Positions 7,561 to 14,143 of a stretch of 14,218 nucleotides of DNA are shown piece after piece. The notes below the pieces were generated by a model that worked only from the letters and a program-made list of their open reading frames with translations, did not search any database and was not told the origin of the DNA. Positions within the stretch are counted from its first letter, which is position 1. Each line of letters opens with the position of its first letter. The position numbers were made by a program, and so were the translations under genes. The stretch is taken from NCBI GenBank assembly GCA_003973505.1, contig QNXT01000123.1, positions 1 through 14,218 on the forward strand, written 5' to 3'. The DNA is from Bacteroidota bacterium (GTDB taxonomy: Bacteria > Bacteroidota > Bacteroidia > Bacteroidales > UBA1556).

Positions 7561-8901
7561 TTATATAAAGAGTTTGCTTATCTTGGTAACCGCTGATGGT
7601 AATGTGAATATCACCACTTTATCATTTGCTTGAATTTGTGTTTTCCCCAAGGCGATATATCCCTTATTGTCACGCACTAAGCCTCCAATAATTGCATCCT
7701 CAGGAAGTCGAAGGTTATGAATGGGCTTTTTAGTAATATATGAACCTTCTTTTGCCACAAGTTCTAAAACCTCCGCTTCTACACCACTTAAGCATTTAAT
7801 CAAGGAAACGTTTTCGCCTAAGGTATAATTCTCAACATAACTTGCCGCAATAAGCTTTTTATTTATAATGGTGTCAATACCAATATTTTGAGCCACATCA
7901 ATAAAATCTAAGTTATCAATTAATGCGATGGTTCGTTTAACGCCGAGTCTTTTAGCCAATAAACAGGTGAGAATATTGGTTTCGGAGTCGCGAGTAACCG
8001 AGATAAAAGCATCCATTGAAGCAATTCCTTCATCTTCGAGAAGCTCAAGGTCTCGGGAATCTCCATTGAGAATAAGGGTATCATTAAGCATATCACTCAA
8101 ATCGAAGCAACGATTTTTATCAATCTCTATGAGTTTAATATTCATCTCGCTTTCCAAACGCTGTGCTGCAAGACGACCGATACGTCCTCCGCCAACAATC
8201 ATAATATTTTTGATTTTCAGCTTTTCACGCCCCCCCATTTTCATAATTTGCTCAAAACCTTCAGGCTTGGTTATGATATAGGCCAAATCGTTGGTTTGAA
8301 AGCGAAAATCACCACGCGGAATAATGGTTTTTCCCTGGCGATGTACGGCTACAGCTCTGAAATTTAAGTCATGATGTTCTGCAGCAATTTCATTTAGTGA
8401 TTTATTAATCACCATTGCGCGATCATCAAGCTTAAGGGAAAATAAAGATAGTTTACCCTCTGAAAAGTCAAATATCTCGTCTGCTGCAGATTCCTTAAGG
8501 AGGCTTACGATTTCTTCTGAGGCAATAAATTCGGGGCTAATAAGGTTATCAATTCCCAGTTCACGAAAGAAAGCTTTATTCTCTTTACTCAGATTATCGA
8601 TATTAGAAACACGAGCAATAGTACGTTTTGCACCCAACTTCTTGGCAATTAATGCAGTTACAATGTTGGGCTGTTCTTCGTGCATTACCGAGATGACCAA
8701 ATCGGCTTTATTCACCTTAGCATCACGAAGTATCTCTATTTGAGTGGCATCACCCTCAATAGTTAATAGGTCTAAATGGGCGTCAATCTCCTCAATAAAC
8801 TCCTTATTCGGATTTATCATGGTGATATTATGATTTTGCTTTGCTAAAAGCTTGGCAATATAACCACCCAATTCACCATCTCCTGCAATTATTATATTCA
8901 T
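7561..8901 (-). CDS. trkA: Trk potassium uptake regulatory subunit TrkA
   Basis: The 446-residue cytosolic protein has the tandem RCK_N-RCK_C-RCK_N-RCK_C layout of TrkA. The first Rossmann fold starts at residue 1 with the dinucleotide motif GDGELG (7-12) and an acidic patch downstream (EGDAT, 49-53). The second starts near 231 with GGGRIG (237-242) and NGDSRD further on. RCK_C modules occupy about 140-220 and 370-446. It forms the gating ring on TrkH and couples nucleotide binding to K+ flux. It is the first gene of the trkA-trkH-GT2-GT9 operon. A possible -7 promoter element reading TACTTTAG on the minus strand (8929-8936) lies about 28 nt before the start, but no good -33 partner was found. 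The length fits the family (E. coli 458). Confidence 0.96.
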   Translation of the reverse strand: MNIIIAGDGELGGYIAKLLAKQNHNITMINPNKEFIEEIDAHLDLLTIEGDATQIEILRDAKVNKADLVISVMHEEQPNIVTALIAKKLGAKRTIARVSNIDNLSKENKAFFRELGIDNLISPEFIASEEIVSLLKESAADEIFDFSEGKLSLFSLKLDDRAMVINKSLNEIAAEHHDLNFRAVAVHRQGKTIIPRGDFRFQTNDLAYIITKPEGFEQIMKMGGREKLKIKNIMIVGGGRIGRLAAQRLESEMNIKLIEIDKNRCFDLSDMLNDTLILNGDSRDLELLEDEGIASMDAFISVTRDSETNILTCLLAKRLGVKRTIALIDNLDFIDVAQNIGIDTIINKKLIAASYVENYTLGENVSLIKCLSGVEAEVLELVAKEGSYITKKPIHNLRLPEDAIIGGLVRDNKGYIALGKTQIQANDKVVIFTLPSAVTKISKLFI

Positions 8902-8991
8902 TATCCAAGGATATTTTTGTGCATATTGCTAAAGTACAGAAATTTTTAGGCTCTGTAATTAAGACTTAAAAAAAATAAGAAATTTAAGTAA

Positions 8992-9987
8992 TTAGAAATG
9001 CCGAAATCCTATGATCTCACGAGCTTCTTTTATTGTTTTTACTGCATTTTCACGCGCTTTTTCGGCTCCCATTTTTACCACCTTTGATAAATATGCTTCA
9101 TCAGCCGACAATTCTAAAATACGTTCGCGTATTGGGGCTGTAAATTTTATCATATCCTCAGCCAATTGCTTTTTGAAATCGCCATAACGAATTTCGCATT
9201 TATTGTAAAGCTCGTCGAAATGCGCAACTACTTCGGGCTCTGATACAATACTCATCAGTGTGAAAAGGTTTTGAATGGGCTCTGGTTTTTCTTGATTCAT
9301 TTCGGTTGGTCCTGAATCAGTTACCGCACGCATCACTTTTTTGCGAAGCACTTTTGGATCCTCGTTAAGGTAAATGGCATTGGCAGCACCTTCCGATTTT
9401 CCCATCTTACCATTTCCATCCAAACCTGGAACTTTTACTAAGCTTTCGCCAAAATTATAGGCTGTTGGAATGGGGAAAAACTCCTGATGATACATATGGT
9501 TGAAACGACGAGCAAAGGTCCGAATCATTTCTAGATTTTGTTCTTGGTCTTTTCCCACAGGCACTTTAGTTGCTTTATGCAAAAGTACATCAGCTGCCAT
9601 AAGGGTAGGGTAGGTTAGTAAACCCGCATTCACATTATCAGGTTGTTGGCGCACTTTGTCTTTAAATGAAGTAACTCGTTGCAACTCCCCAACATAAGCG
9701 TTCATATTCAAAAGAAGATAAAGCTCTGTGGTTTCGGGAATATCGCTCTGCACATATATAGTTGCCTTTTCAGGATCGAGTCCTGCGGCCAAATACTCAA
9801 TCAAAACCTGCTTTACATTCCCATGCAAATCCTCTGGCGTGGGGTGTGTAGTTAATGAGTGATAATCAGCAATAAAAAAATAGCAATTATGTGTTTCTTG
9901 CATGCGCAAGAAATTCTTCACTGCGCCAAAATAGTTTCCTAAATGTAAATTTCCGGTTGGCCGGATACCGCTAACAACTGTTTCCAT
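8992..9987 (-). CDS. trpS: Tryptophan-tRNA ligase
   Basis: The 331-residue class I aminoacyl-tRNA synthetase charges tRNA-Trp with tryptophan in the cytoplasm. The HIGH-type signature appears as HLGN (15-18) and the KMSKS-type loop as KMGKS (194-198). The tryptophan-pocket region LMAADVLLHKATKVPVGKDQ (129-148) is intact. Length matches bacterial TrpS (E. coli 334). The METVVSGIRPTGNLHLG N-terminus starts at the only plausible ATG. The gene has its own promoter, and the -7 box ends only 5 nt before the start codon, so the mRNA should have little or no 5' leader. It is separated from the trkA start by 90 nt with only a weak A/T hairpin, so some read-through into trkA is possible. Confidence 0.97.
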   Translation of the reverse strand: METVVSGIRPTGNLHLGNYFGAVKNFLRMQETHNCYFFIADYHSLTTHPTPEDLHGNVKQVLIEYLAAGLDPEKATIYVQSDIPETTELYLLLNMNAYVGELQRVTSFKDKVRQQPDNVNAGLLTYPTLMAADVLLHKATKVPVGKDQEQNLEMIRTFARRFNHMYHQEFFPIPTAYNFGESLVKVPGLDGNGKMGKSEGAANAIYLNEDPKVLRKKVMRAVTDSGPTEMNQEKPEPIQNLFTLMSIVSEPEVVAHFDELYNKCEIRYGDFKKQLAEDMIKFTAPIRERILELSADEAYLSKVVKMGAEKARENAVKTIKEAREIIGFRHF

Positions 9988-9992
9988 AGGCG

Positions 9993-10023
9993 CAAAAGTA
10001 CAGTAAAATGGTAAATGGGCAAA
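9993..10023 (-). promoter_or_regulatory. Bacteroidota-type housekeeping promoter of trpS
   Basis: On the minus strand a TTTG at 10020-10023 (-33 box) is followed by exactly 19 nt and then TACTTTTG at 9993-10000. This is a full match to the Bacteroidota primary-sigma consensus TTTG-N19-21-TAnnTTTG. The ATG of trpS lies at 9985-9987, so transcription should begin within a few bases of the start codon. Confidence 0.75.
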
Positions 10024-10068
10024 TTATTATTTTTATAAATGTATTTGGGTAGTGATTCCGTGATTTGA

Positions 10069-10097
10069 TTAACTAAAAAAGGGTGTTTTTTAGTTGA
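10069..10097 (-). terminator. A/T-rich hairpin after the small membrane ORF
   Basis: AACTAAAAAA (10071-10080) and TTTTTTAGTT (10086-10095) form a perfect 10-bp stem with loop GGGTG, extendable by two pairs including one G-U. It lies just past the stop of the 10106-10306 gene and upstream of the trpS promoter. The stem is weak (nearly all A-T) and no further U-tract follows it on the minus strand, so terminator function is only possible. It could act in either direction. Confidence 0.4.
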
Positions 10098-10105
10098 AAC
10101 TTGTT

Positions 10106-10306
10106 TTAATTAAACCACCTTTTTAAAAATGAAATCAACCATGGTCTTAAGTAAACAGCTAATAAGCCATAAAATATGGAAATAATCATACAGTTAAATA
10201 TGGAATTAGGCAGTTTAATGTAACTTGCAAAAAGAAATAACAAAAGGAAAAATGGTATTGCGTTTAAGAAAAAGATTAAAACCTTTTTGTTCAATGTTGT
10301 TTTCAT
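10106..10306 (-). CDS. Small two-helix membrane protein, unknown function
   Basis: From the ATG at 10306 the product is 66 residues. It has a short basic N-terminus (MKTTLNKK), a hydrophobic segment at about 9-28, a short linker (KLPNS), a second segment at about 34-52 and a basic end (LKRWFN). I recognise no family. The frame is open further upstream to a GTG at 10339, but those 11 codons fall inside the terminal arm of the inverted-repeat element at 10310-10575, so I take the ATG as the true start. The element sits only 3 nt upstream of that start and has probably replaced or displaced the original promoter. A chance hydrophobic frame in AT-rich DNA cannot be excluded. Confidence 0.45.
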   Translation of the reverse strand: MKTTLNKKVLIFFLNAIPFFLLLFLFASYIKLPNSIFNCMIISIFYGLLAVYLRPWLISFLKRWFN

Positions 10307-10309
10307 ATT

Positions 10310-10575
10310 AACCTGAGTTAGACGTAAGATTTCACTCACAGAAAGTCAATAGCAGAGCAGATTTGCTGCTAAATATCACGAAGGAATAGCGGGTTATTTC
10401 GAGTGGTATTTAGTGCGAAGATGGTTTGCTATTGACTTTTTTATATAAATTTCGATAATTAGCTTATATACTTCCGCAAATATACTCGAATTATCTCGAT
10501 AGTCCATCGTAAATTTGAGTCGTATATAAACTAATTATCTGAAACTGTGAGCAAAGCTTACATCGAACTCAGGTT
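10310..10575. repeat. 266-bp branched long inverted-repeat element (MITE-like or structured RNA)
   Basis: Outer arms 10310-10341 and 10545-10575 are inverted copies. They begin with a perfect 10-bp terminal repeat (AACCTGAGTT / AACTCAGGTT) and also share CTTAC and CTCACAG blocks. The complementarity resumes at 10450-10470 against 10523-10544 (TTTC, then GATAATTAG, then TTATATA, with one mismatch and one extra base). This gives about 53 bp of arm in total. The left arm is interrupted by 108 nt (10342-10449) absent from the right arm. The centre (10485-10519) folds into a further stem of 9 bp plus 4 bp. A trinucleotide ATT flanks both ends directly, which could be a target duplication or chance. 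No open reading frame of note lies inside. It resembles a non-autonomous transposable element (MITE). A large structured RNA or a single-strand-DNA substrate are alternatives. Confidence 0.7.
10342..10449 (+). other. Hairpin-forming insert within the left arm of the inverted repeat
   Basis: A perfect 13-bp stem (10342-10354 with 10427-10439, AAAGTCAATAGCA and its complement) encloses two further hairpins. One is AGCAG/CTGCT (10356-10370). The other is a compound stem, AAATATCAC with GTGGTATTT (10371-10411), topped by GGAATA/TATTTC and a GCGGGT loop. Two pairs in it are G-U when read as plus-strand RNA. The outer stem is followed on the plus strand by a T-run (10437-10442), and the block ends in the palindrome TTTATATAAA (10440-10449). 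It could be a second nested element, or a small plus-strand RNA with a built-in terminator. Confidence 0.55.
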
Positions 10576-10585
10576 ATTACTTATT

Positions 10586-10656
10586 TAGCTCACGAAGATA
10601 ATATATTAGTTCATAATTTGATGTTTTTGAGCCACATTTCTCGCTTAGATGAGCTA
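10586..10656. repeat. Short stem-loop between the long inverted repeat and the oad terminator
   Basis: TAGCTCA (10586-10592) and TGAGCTA (10650-10656) form a perfect 7-bp stem. A further AAG/CTT pairing lies inside (10595-10597 with 10644-10646), around a roughly 45-nt A/T-rich loop. No gene is seen here. The stem is short for the distance spanned, so it may be coincidental, but it continues the pattern of a structured, non-coding region from 10307 to 10738. Confidence 0.3.
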
Positions 10657-10668
10657 CAACATAAATAA

Positions 10669-10712
10669 AATCCAGCTCTTTTGATTTTGCATAAAATCAA
10701 AAGAGCTGGATT
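10669..10712 (-). terminator. Perfect 20-bp hairpin terminating the methylmalonyl-CoA decarboxylase operon
   Basis: The arms at 10669-10688 and 10693-10712 are perfect 20-bp complements with a GCAT loop. On the minus strand, 26 nt after the oadB stop, the stem is followed by a TTTTATTT tract. On the plus strand a T7 run lies further off (10721-10727), so bidirectional action is possible. It is an unusually long perfect stem for a Bacteroidota terminator. Confidence 0.75.
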
Positions 10713-10738
10713 ATTGACTGTTTTTTTACAACGGAAGT

Positions 10739-12058
10739 TTACAGTAAGAAGCTCAATAAAATACCTGCTGCAACGGCACTTCCAATTACGCCTGATACAT
10801 TAGGTGCCATGGCATGCATTAGTAAGTGATTATTGGGGTCGTATTTCAGTCCTTCGGTTTGTACTACACGTGCACTATCGGGTACGGCCGAAACACCGGC
10901 TGCTCCGATTAAAGGATTGATTTTATTTCCCTCTTTCAAAAATAAGTTCATTATTTTGGCAAATAGCAGACCTCCCGCTGTAGCAACGACAAAACTAGCT
11001 GCCCCCAAACCGAAAATCATCAGTGAAGAGGTATTAAGAAATACCGTTGCTTGAGTGGAAGCTCCCACAGTAACGCCCAACAGAATGGTAACGATATCAA
11101 TCATTGAAGTACGGGCGGTTTCAGCAAGACGTTTGGTTACACCGCTTTCTTTTAGTAAATTACCAAAGAACAACATGCCTAAAAGAGGAATGGCACTGGG
11201 CGAAATAAAAGCGGTTAATAGAAAGCCAATAATGGGAAAGAGTATTTTCTCGAAACGTGGAACAACTCTTGGGGGTTTCATTTTAATCACGCGTTCTTTT
11301 TTATTAGTAAGCAAACGCATGATGGGAGGTTGAATTACAGGAACCAAAGCCATATATGAATAGGCTGCTATGGCAATGGGTCCGATTAAATTTTTAACCA
11401 CCTGCCCGTCGTAGAGATTGACCCCATTGGCAAGTTTAGACGATAGAAATATGGCTGTGGGACCATCGGCTCCACCTATAATTCCTATGGCTCCTGCTTC
11501 GGGAGGTAAAAAGCCCATGGCAAGTGAGCCTAAGAATGTGATGAAAATTCCTATTTGTGCCGCAGCACCTAATAGCATCAATTTGGGATTGGAAATAAGT
11601 GAGGAAAAATCGGTCATGGCTCCAATTCCTAAAAAGATTAGAGGAGGATAAATACCCAAAGTAACTCCTTTATAGAGATAGTTTAGAACACTTCCTTGTT
11701 CGTAGATGCCGAGTCTTAAACCAGCACCTTCGAGAAAGGGAATATTCCCAATCAATACACCAAAACCAATGGGAATAAGTAATAAGGGTTCGTAATCGTA
11801 TTTTATGGCTAGAAAGATAAAAAATAAGCCTATGAATATCATTACGATATGACCTTTACTTACATTGTTAAAGCCTGTATAGGAGAAAAACTTTGCTATT
11901 CCGTTTAGGTCGGTTTCAAGCTGTGATTCAATCGAACTTGATTGAATCGAAGTTTTCTCTGTATCCTGATTTTTTTCGGCTAAACCAAAACTTTGTGAAA
12001 CAATAGCAATGATTGCAATCGCGCCGAAAATAGTTAATAGTTTTTTCCAGTTTTGCAT
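10739..12058 (-). CDS. oadB: Na+-translocating decarboxylase beta subunit (OadB/MmdB family)
   Basis: The 439-residue polytopic membrane protein is the carboxybiotin decarboxylase and sodium channel of the biotin-dependent Na+ pump complex. It strips CO2 from carboxybiotin on the carrier protein and uses the energy to move Na+ out. Landmarks include GIYPPLIFLGIGAMTDF (135-151) and the Na+-site motif GGADGPT with Asp198, equivalent to the essential Asp203 of the Klebsiella enzyme. The C-terminal GAAGVSAVPDSARVVQ also carries ion-pathway residues. Here the N-terminus has an extra hydrophobic segment (6-24) and a Ser/Thr/Glu-rich linker (about 28-52) before the first conserved helix, as in other Bacteroidota members. 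It is the last gene of the operon, 12 nt after the biotin carrier, with a strong Shine-Dalgarno and a 20-bp terminator hairpin downstream. The neighbouring carboxyltransferase suggests methylmalonyl-CoA, not oxaloacetate, as substrate. Confidence 0.95.
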   Translation of the reverse strand: MQNWKKLLTIFGAIAIIAIVSQSFGLAEKNQDTEKTSIQSSSIESQLETDLNGIAKFFSYTGFNNVSKGHIVMIFIGLFFIFLAIKYDYEPLLLIPIGFGVLIGNIPFLEGAGLRLGIYEQGSVLNYLYKGVTLGIYPPLIFLGIGAMTDFSSLISNPKLMLLGAAAQIGIFITFLGSLAMGFLPPEAGAIGIIGGADGPTAIFLSSKLANGVNLYDGQVVKNLIGPIAIAAYSYMALVPVIQPPIMRLLTNKKERVIKMKPPRVVPRFEKILFPIIGFLLTAFISPSAIPLLGMLFFGNLLKESGVTKRLAETARTSMIDIVTILLGVTVGASTQATVFLNTSSLMIFGLGAASFVVATAGGLLFAKIMNLFLKEGNKINPLIGAAGVSAVPDSARVVQTEGLKYDPNNHLLMHAMAPNVSGVIGSAVAAGILLSFLL

Positions 12059-12063
12059 AATTG

Positions 12064-12070
12064 CCTCCTT
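12064..12070 (-). promoter_or_regulatory. Strong Shine-Dalgarno site of oadB
   Basis: The minus strand reads AAGGAGG, five nucleotides before the oadB ATG and immediately after the stop of the biotin carrier gene. Near-perfect anti-Shine-Dalgarno matches are rare in Bacteroidota, and none of the other starts in this window has one. Confidence 0.7.
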
Positions 12071-12496
12071 TTATGATGGGTTTATCTCCATGAGTAAATC
12101 GTCTTGCAATACAGTATCGCCAATAGCTACGACTATTTTTGCAACGGTTCCTGCTTTTTCAGCTTTGATTACATTCTCCATTTTCATGGCTTCGTACATA
12201 AGTAGCGAATCTCCTACGGCTACGTTATCTCCCTCTTTTACCATAATTTGCATAATGTTTCCAGGAAGTGGACATTTTATTTGCTGGATACCACTGGCTT
12301 TCGGATTTGGCTTTATCGTCTTATGAGTTTGTACAGCGGCACGTACCAAGGTTGGTGTTTTCTTAACCTGTATTTCTTGATCAAGCTCAACAGAATAGGG
12401 CGTGCCATTCACTTCTATTTCCACCATTTTTCCTTCATGATGCATTAATTCGACATCGTATTTATGTCCTCGTATTTTGAAACTGAATTTTTTCAT
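12071..12496 (-). CDS. Biotin carboxyl carrier subunit of the methylmalonyl-CoA decarboxylase
   Basis: The 141-residue protein ends in a biotinyl/lipoyl domain (about 72-141) with the biotinylation motif EAMKMEN, the target being Lys105. The signature CPLPGNIMQIMVKEGD opens the domain. The N-terminal 45 residues form a beta-rich region (FKIRGHKYDVELMHHEGKM), and a Lys/Pro/Thr/Ala linker (about 45-70) gives the swinging arm. It carries CO2 from the carboxyltransferase alpha subunit to OadB in the membrane. Biotin is attached by BirA, which is not in this window. It lies 33 nt after oadG and 12 nt before oadB. It is equivalent to the MmdC/gamma subunit of Veillonella and Propionigenium, although naming varies between complexes. 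Confidence 0.94.
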   Translation of the reverse strand: MKKFSFKIRGHKYDVELMHHEGKMVEIEVNGTPYSVELDQEIQVKKTPTLVRAAVQTHKTIKPNPKASGIQQIKCPLPGNIMQIMVKEGDNVAVGDSLLMYEAMKMENVIKAEKAGTVAKIVVAIGDTVLQDDLLMEINPS

Positions 12497-12529
12497 CGTA
12501 TTTGTTTTATTGACTTTAAAAAGTCTATT

Positions 12530-12877
12530 CTATCGTTTATAATTATTCATACTGTAAATTTTGGAACTCCATGGTGAATATCGTTTTGATATTTTTTTGA
12601 TGGTAATGGTTCCACTTTCTAAGTCGTGTCGTTCGTTTAGAATGTAATATAGGGAAGTGGCAATTGCCGCTACTTCATTACCCGTGAGTTCTAAGGGGTC
12701 TTTATCCGCACATTTTTTTCCCTGATTCTTTAGCTTATATTTGGTATAAACATTCAATAAATAGGGAATTAAGGAATAAACTCCAACTAAAAAAGCTAAG
12801 GCAGAGAGCACAATAAGGTAACCTATTACACTTACCATAATCCCGAACTCCATGTCTGATAATAAGATGGTCTTCAT
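12530..12877 (-). CDS. oadG: Decarboxylase gamma-type membrane subunit (OadG family)
   Basis: The 115-residue protein has one membrane segment at about residues 12-37 and a cytoplasmic domain. That domain contains the conserved GNEVAAIATSLYYIL helix and a C-terminal SPWSSKIYSM motif typical of Bacteroidota OadG-like subunits. In the pump this subunit anchors the carboxyltransferase/biotin carrier to the OadB membrane part and helps complex assembly. The zinc-binding His/Pro-rich C-terminal tail known from enterobacterial OadG is absent. It sits 66 nt after mmdA, with a stem-loop in the gap, and 33 nt before the biotin carrier gene. Such short subunits are often annotated as hypothetical; position and motif support the call. 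Confidence 0.85.
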   Translation of the reverse strand: MKTILLSDMEFGIMVSVIGYLIVLSALAFLVGVYSLIPYLLNVYTKYKLKNQGKKCADKDPLELTGNEVAAIATSLYYILNERHDLESGTITIKKISKRYSPWSSKIYSMNNYKR

Positions 12878-12897
12878 ATTTACAATTTATATTTTAT

Positions 12898-12932
12898 AAG
12901 CTTTCTAATAGTTCCATATTATTGGAAAGCTT
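12898..12932 (-). other. Intra-operon stem-loop between mmdA and oadG
   Basis: AAGCTTTCTAATA (12898-12910) pairs with TATTGGAAAGCTT (12920-12932) to give a 13-bp stem with one wobble and a 9-nt loop. It fills most of the 66-nt gap. No U-tract follows on the minus strand, so it is not a classical terminator. An mRNA-processing or stabilising element that sets different expression of mmdA and the downstream subunits is plausible. Confidence 0.5.
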
Positions 12933-12943
12933 GTTGTCAATTA

Positions 12944-14143
12944 CTATAAAGGAATATTCGAATGCTTTTTAGGAGGATTTTGATCCTTTTTACTAGCAAG
13001 CGTTTTTAATCCACGAATAATGCGGAAGCGTGTATTACGAGGTTCAATCACATCGTCGATATAGCCAAATTTGGCGGCTTCGTACGGATTGGCAAATTTC
13101 TCGGTATATTCTTTTTCTTTTTCCGCAATGTAAGCTTTCGCTTCTTCGGGTGGTAATTGATTGATATGCCTCGATTCTAAAACTTCTACAGCTCCTTTGG
13201 CTCCCATAACGGCTATTTCTGCAGTTGGCCATGCATAATTTAGATCTCCTCGTAACTGCTTCGAACTCATCACATCGTGTGCACCTCCGTATGATTTGCG
13301 TACCGTAATTGTAATTTTAGGCACAGTAGCTTCTCCGTAGGCAAACATCAGTTTAGCACCATGTGTAATAATTCCACCATGCTCTTGACGACTACCAGGA
13401 AGGAAGCCTGGAACATCTACTAAGGTGATGATTGGCACATTGAATGCATCGCAAAAACGTACAAATCGTGCGGCTTTACGCGAAGCATCAATATCTAATA
13501 CTCCTGCAAGATAATTGGGCTGGTTGGCAACGATTCCTACAGGGTGACCATCGAATTTGGCAAATCCGGTAATGATATTCTTTGCGTAATGGCGTTGAAA
13601 CTCCAAAAATTCCTGCTTATCTACAATAGTGTAAATAATATCCTTCATATCGTAGGCTTCGGATGGGTTTTCAGGAATTATTTCGTTGAGTTCATCATTT
13701 AACCGATCAATGGGGTCGGAGCATTGGGTTTGAATGGGGTCTTCCAAATTGTTTTGAGGAAGAAATTCAATTGTTTTACGAATCAGCATAATGCCTTCAT
13801 CTTCATCGTCGGCACGAAAATGCGCAACACCTGATTTTGTAGCATGGACACTTGCTCCTCCCAATCCCTCTGTTTCAATCTCTTCACCCGTAACGGTTTT
13901 CACTACTTTAGGACCAGTTACAAACATATAGCTGGTTTTATCGCTCATAATTACCACATCGGTAAGGGCAGGAGAATATACTGCACCACCAGCACAAGGG
14001 CCAAAGATGGCTGATATTTGTGGGATAACTCCTGAGGCCATAATATTTCGTTGGAAAATCTCGGCATAACCTGCCAAAGAGTTTACCCCCTCTTGAATAC
14101 GGGCTCCTCCACTATCGTTGATGCCGATTATGGGTGCGCCCAC
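12944..14143 (-). CDS. mmdA: Methylmalonyl-CoA decarboxylase alpha subunit (carboxyltransferase), C-terminal part after an in-frame stop
   Basis: The 399 residues after the stop correspond to the C-terminal three quarters of an acyl-CoA carboxyltransferase, normally about 515 residues. Visible signatures are [14 protein letters not shown], the oxyanion-hole segments [15 protein letters not shown] and [14 protein letters not shown], and, in the second crotonase-like domain, [29 protein letters not shown] and [19 protein letters not shown]. The enzyme moves the carboxyl group of (S)-methylmalonyl-CoA to biotin in the cytoplasm. Pairing with OadB, OadG and a biotin carrier favours the decarboxylase over propionyl-CoA carboxylase, but sequence alone does not fully separate them. 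The frame is interrupted upstream by TAA (14144-14146). A GTG directly after it could permit re-initiation, but the resulting protein would lack the N-terminal part of the CoA-binding domain and is unlikely to be active. Confidence 0.85.
   Translation of the reverse strand: MGAPIIGINDSGGARIQEGVNSLAGYAEIFQRNIMASGVIPQISAIFGPCAGGAVYSPALTDVVIMSDKTSYMFVTGPKVVKTVTGEEIETEGLGGASVHATKSGVAHFRADDEDEGIMLIRKTIEFLPQNNLEDPIQTQCSDPIDRLNDELNEIIPENPSEAYDMKDIIYTIVDKQEFLEFQRHYAKNIITGFAKFDGHPVGIVANQPNYLAGVLDIDASRKAARFVRFCDAFNVPIITLVDVPGFLPGSRQEHGGIITHGAKLMFAYGEATVPKITITVRKSYGGAHDVMSSKQLRGDLNYAWPTAEIAVMGAKGAVEVLESRHINQLPPEEAKAYIAEKEKEYTEKFANPYEAAKFGYIDDVIEPRNTRFRIIRGLKTLASKKDQNPPKKHSNIPL

Noticed and set aside
8929..8936. 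TACTTTAG on the minus strand as a -7 box for trkA.
   Set aside because: It has one mismatch to consensus and no TTTG-like -33 box at 19-21 nt, so I mention it only as a possibility in the trkA entry.
8964..8989. ACTTAAA/TTTAAGT stem after trpS as a terminator.
   Set aside because: A weak A/T stem whose T-run lies inside the loop and not after the stem.
10307..10339. N-terminal extension of the small membrane ORF to a GTG at 10339.
   Set aside because: The extra 11 codons lie in the terminal arm of the inverted-repeat element, and an ATG at 10306 gives a normal membrane-protein N-terminus.
10477..10484. Perfect TAnnTTTG (TATATTTG, minus strand) inside the inverted-repeat element as a promoter for a non-coding RNA.
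   Set aside because: No -33 element occurs at the required spacing, and this AT-rich 8-mer with two free positions is expected by chance.
10310..10575. Integron attC site or retron msr/msd as an explanation of the inverted repeat.
   Set aside because: There are no GTTRRRY-type core sites in the right arrangement and no reverse transcriptase or integrase gene in the window.
11055..11651. Plus-strand open frames opposite oadB.
   Set aside because: They are shadows of a conserved membrane gene, with low-complexity composition imposed by the opposite strand.
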